From NCBI GenBank assembly GCA_044237765.1, contig JBIIEQ010000081.1:1-12795 (forward strand): a stretch of 12,795 bases of DNA, in the 5' to 3' direction. Source of the DNA: UBA6136 sp044237765. Lineage in GTDB: Bacteria > Pseudomonadota > Gammaproteobacteria > Methylococcales > Methylococcaceae. This document shows, piece after piece, positions 12,681 to 12,795 of this stretch. The notes beneath the pieces were generated by a model that was not told the origin of the DNA, ran no database searches, and saw nothing but the letters and a program-made list of their open reading frames with translations. Numbering within the stretch: position 1 is the first letter of the stretch; every line of letters starts with the position of its first letter. The translations under genes and the position numbers were made by a program.

Positions 12681-12795
12681 CAAGGACCAAGTGCAACACG
12701 GGTTAATGAACTACGCTGTCTGACTTCTGAGCCATTTGAAGCATCTCGTTGTAGACCTGCAAAGGCGTCCGGAATCCATGAATCTTACGCGGTCG
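12676..12795 (-). mobile_element. IS30-family insertion sequence, partial (3' end)
   Basis: The element begins near 12676-12690 and continues past the right edge. The boundary is inferred from the loss of McrB-like coding sense and the start of transposase coding on the other strand. The end sequence TTTCAAGGACCAAGTGCAAC looks like an IS30-type terminal inverted repeat, but the other end is not visible for comparison. Confidence 0.65.
12703..12795 (-). CDS. IS30-family transposase, C-terminal end (partial)
   Basis: On the minus strand the frame reads RPRKIHGFRTPLQVYNEMLQ, then ten more residues and a TAA at 12705-12703. RPRK-x-x-GF-x-TP is the signature C-terminus of IS30-family transposases, where the last lines of the DDE domain end. 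Only 30 residues are visible, so completeness cannot be judged. Confidence 0.75.
   Translation of the reverse strand, partial: RPRKIHGFRTPLQVYNEMLQMAQKSDSVVH

Overview
The window looks like an accessory (defence and mobile-element) region of a moderately GC-rich proteobacterium, most likely beta- or gammaproteobacterial. The clues are a UmuC-type polymerase tail, an SmbP-like periplasmic metal-binding protein of the kind known from nitrifiers, paired YbjN proteins, and IS1380- and IS30-family elements. The species cannot be told from the sequence, and no rRNA, tRNA, CRISPR array or integrase was seen.

Layout. Bases 1-227 are the 3' end of umuC. Next come a small secreted His-rich SmbP-like protein (465-827) and a possible 58-residue membrane protein (1004-1180). 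A gene-free stretch of about 345 bp follows, with a good intrinsic terminator at 1297-1323. An IS1380-family insertion sequence with an intact minus-strand transposase (1526-2884) ends near 2950. There it has cut off the front of a type I restriction specificity gene, hsdS, leaving only the C-terminal part (2952-3407).

That remnant leads by overlapping or touching stop/start codons into three plus-strand genes. They encode an OLD-type ATPase with a C-terminal TOPRIM nuclease domain (3404-5197), an unrecognised all-helical protein of 276 residues with a possible HEPN character (5197-6027), and an AlbA_2/GHKL-ATPase-like protein with a short tandem repeat before its C-terminal domain (6029-7579). 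This is the best candidate in the window for an undescribed anti-phage module. The rest of the type I restriction system is not in the window, and a promoter-like sequence at the IS end points into the module.

Bases 7580-7862 hold the C-terminal scrap of a Phd/YefM antitoxin on the minus strand. A minus-strand operon at 7863-9303 encodes two YbjN-domain paralogues and an 81-residue protein, with a strong hairpin before the last gene. Divergently, bases 9574-10498 encode a 64-residue protein and two small secreted proteins, one of them rich in Trp-Gly-Pro-Gly.

Bases 10651-11715 encode a WYL-domain winged-helix regulator of the type found in front of defence systems. It is followed at once by an EVE-domain/McrB-like GTPase gene (11721 to about 12680), which would make a type IV, modification-dependent restriction system. 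That gene is broken by an IS30-family element whose transposase tail runs off the right edge. The window therefore shows at least two defence loci each damaged by a different IS, with small-protein operons of unknown function between them.
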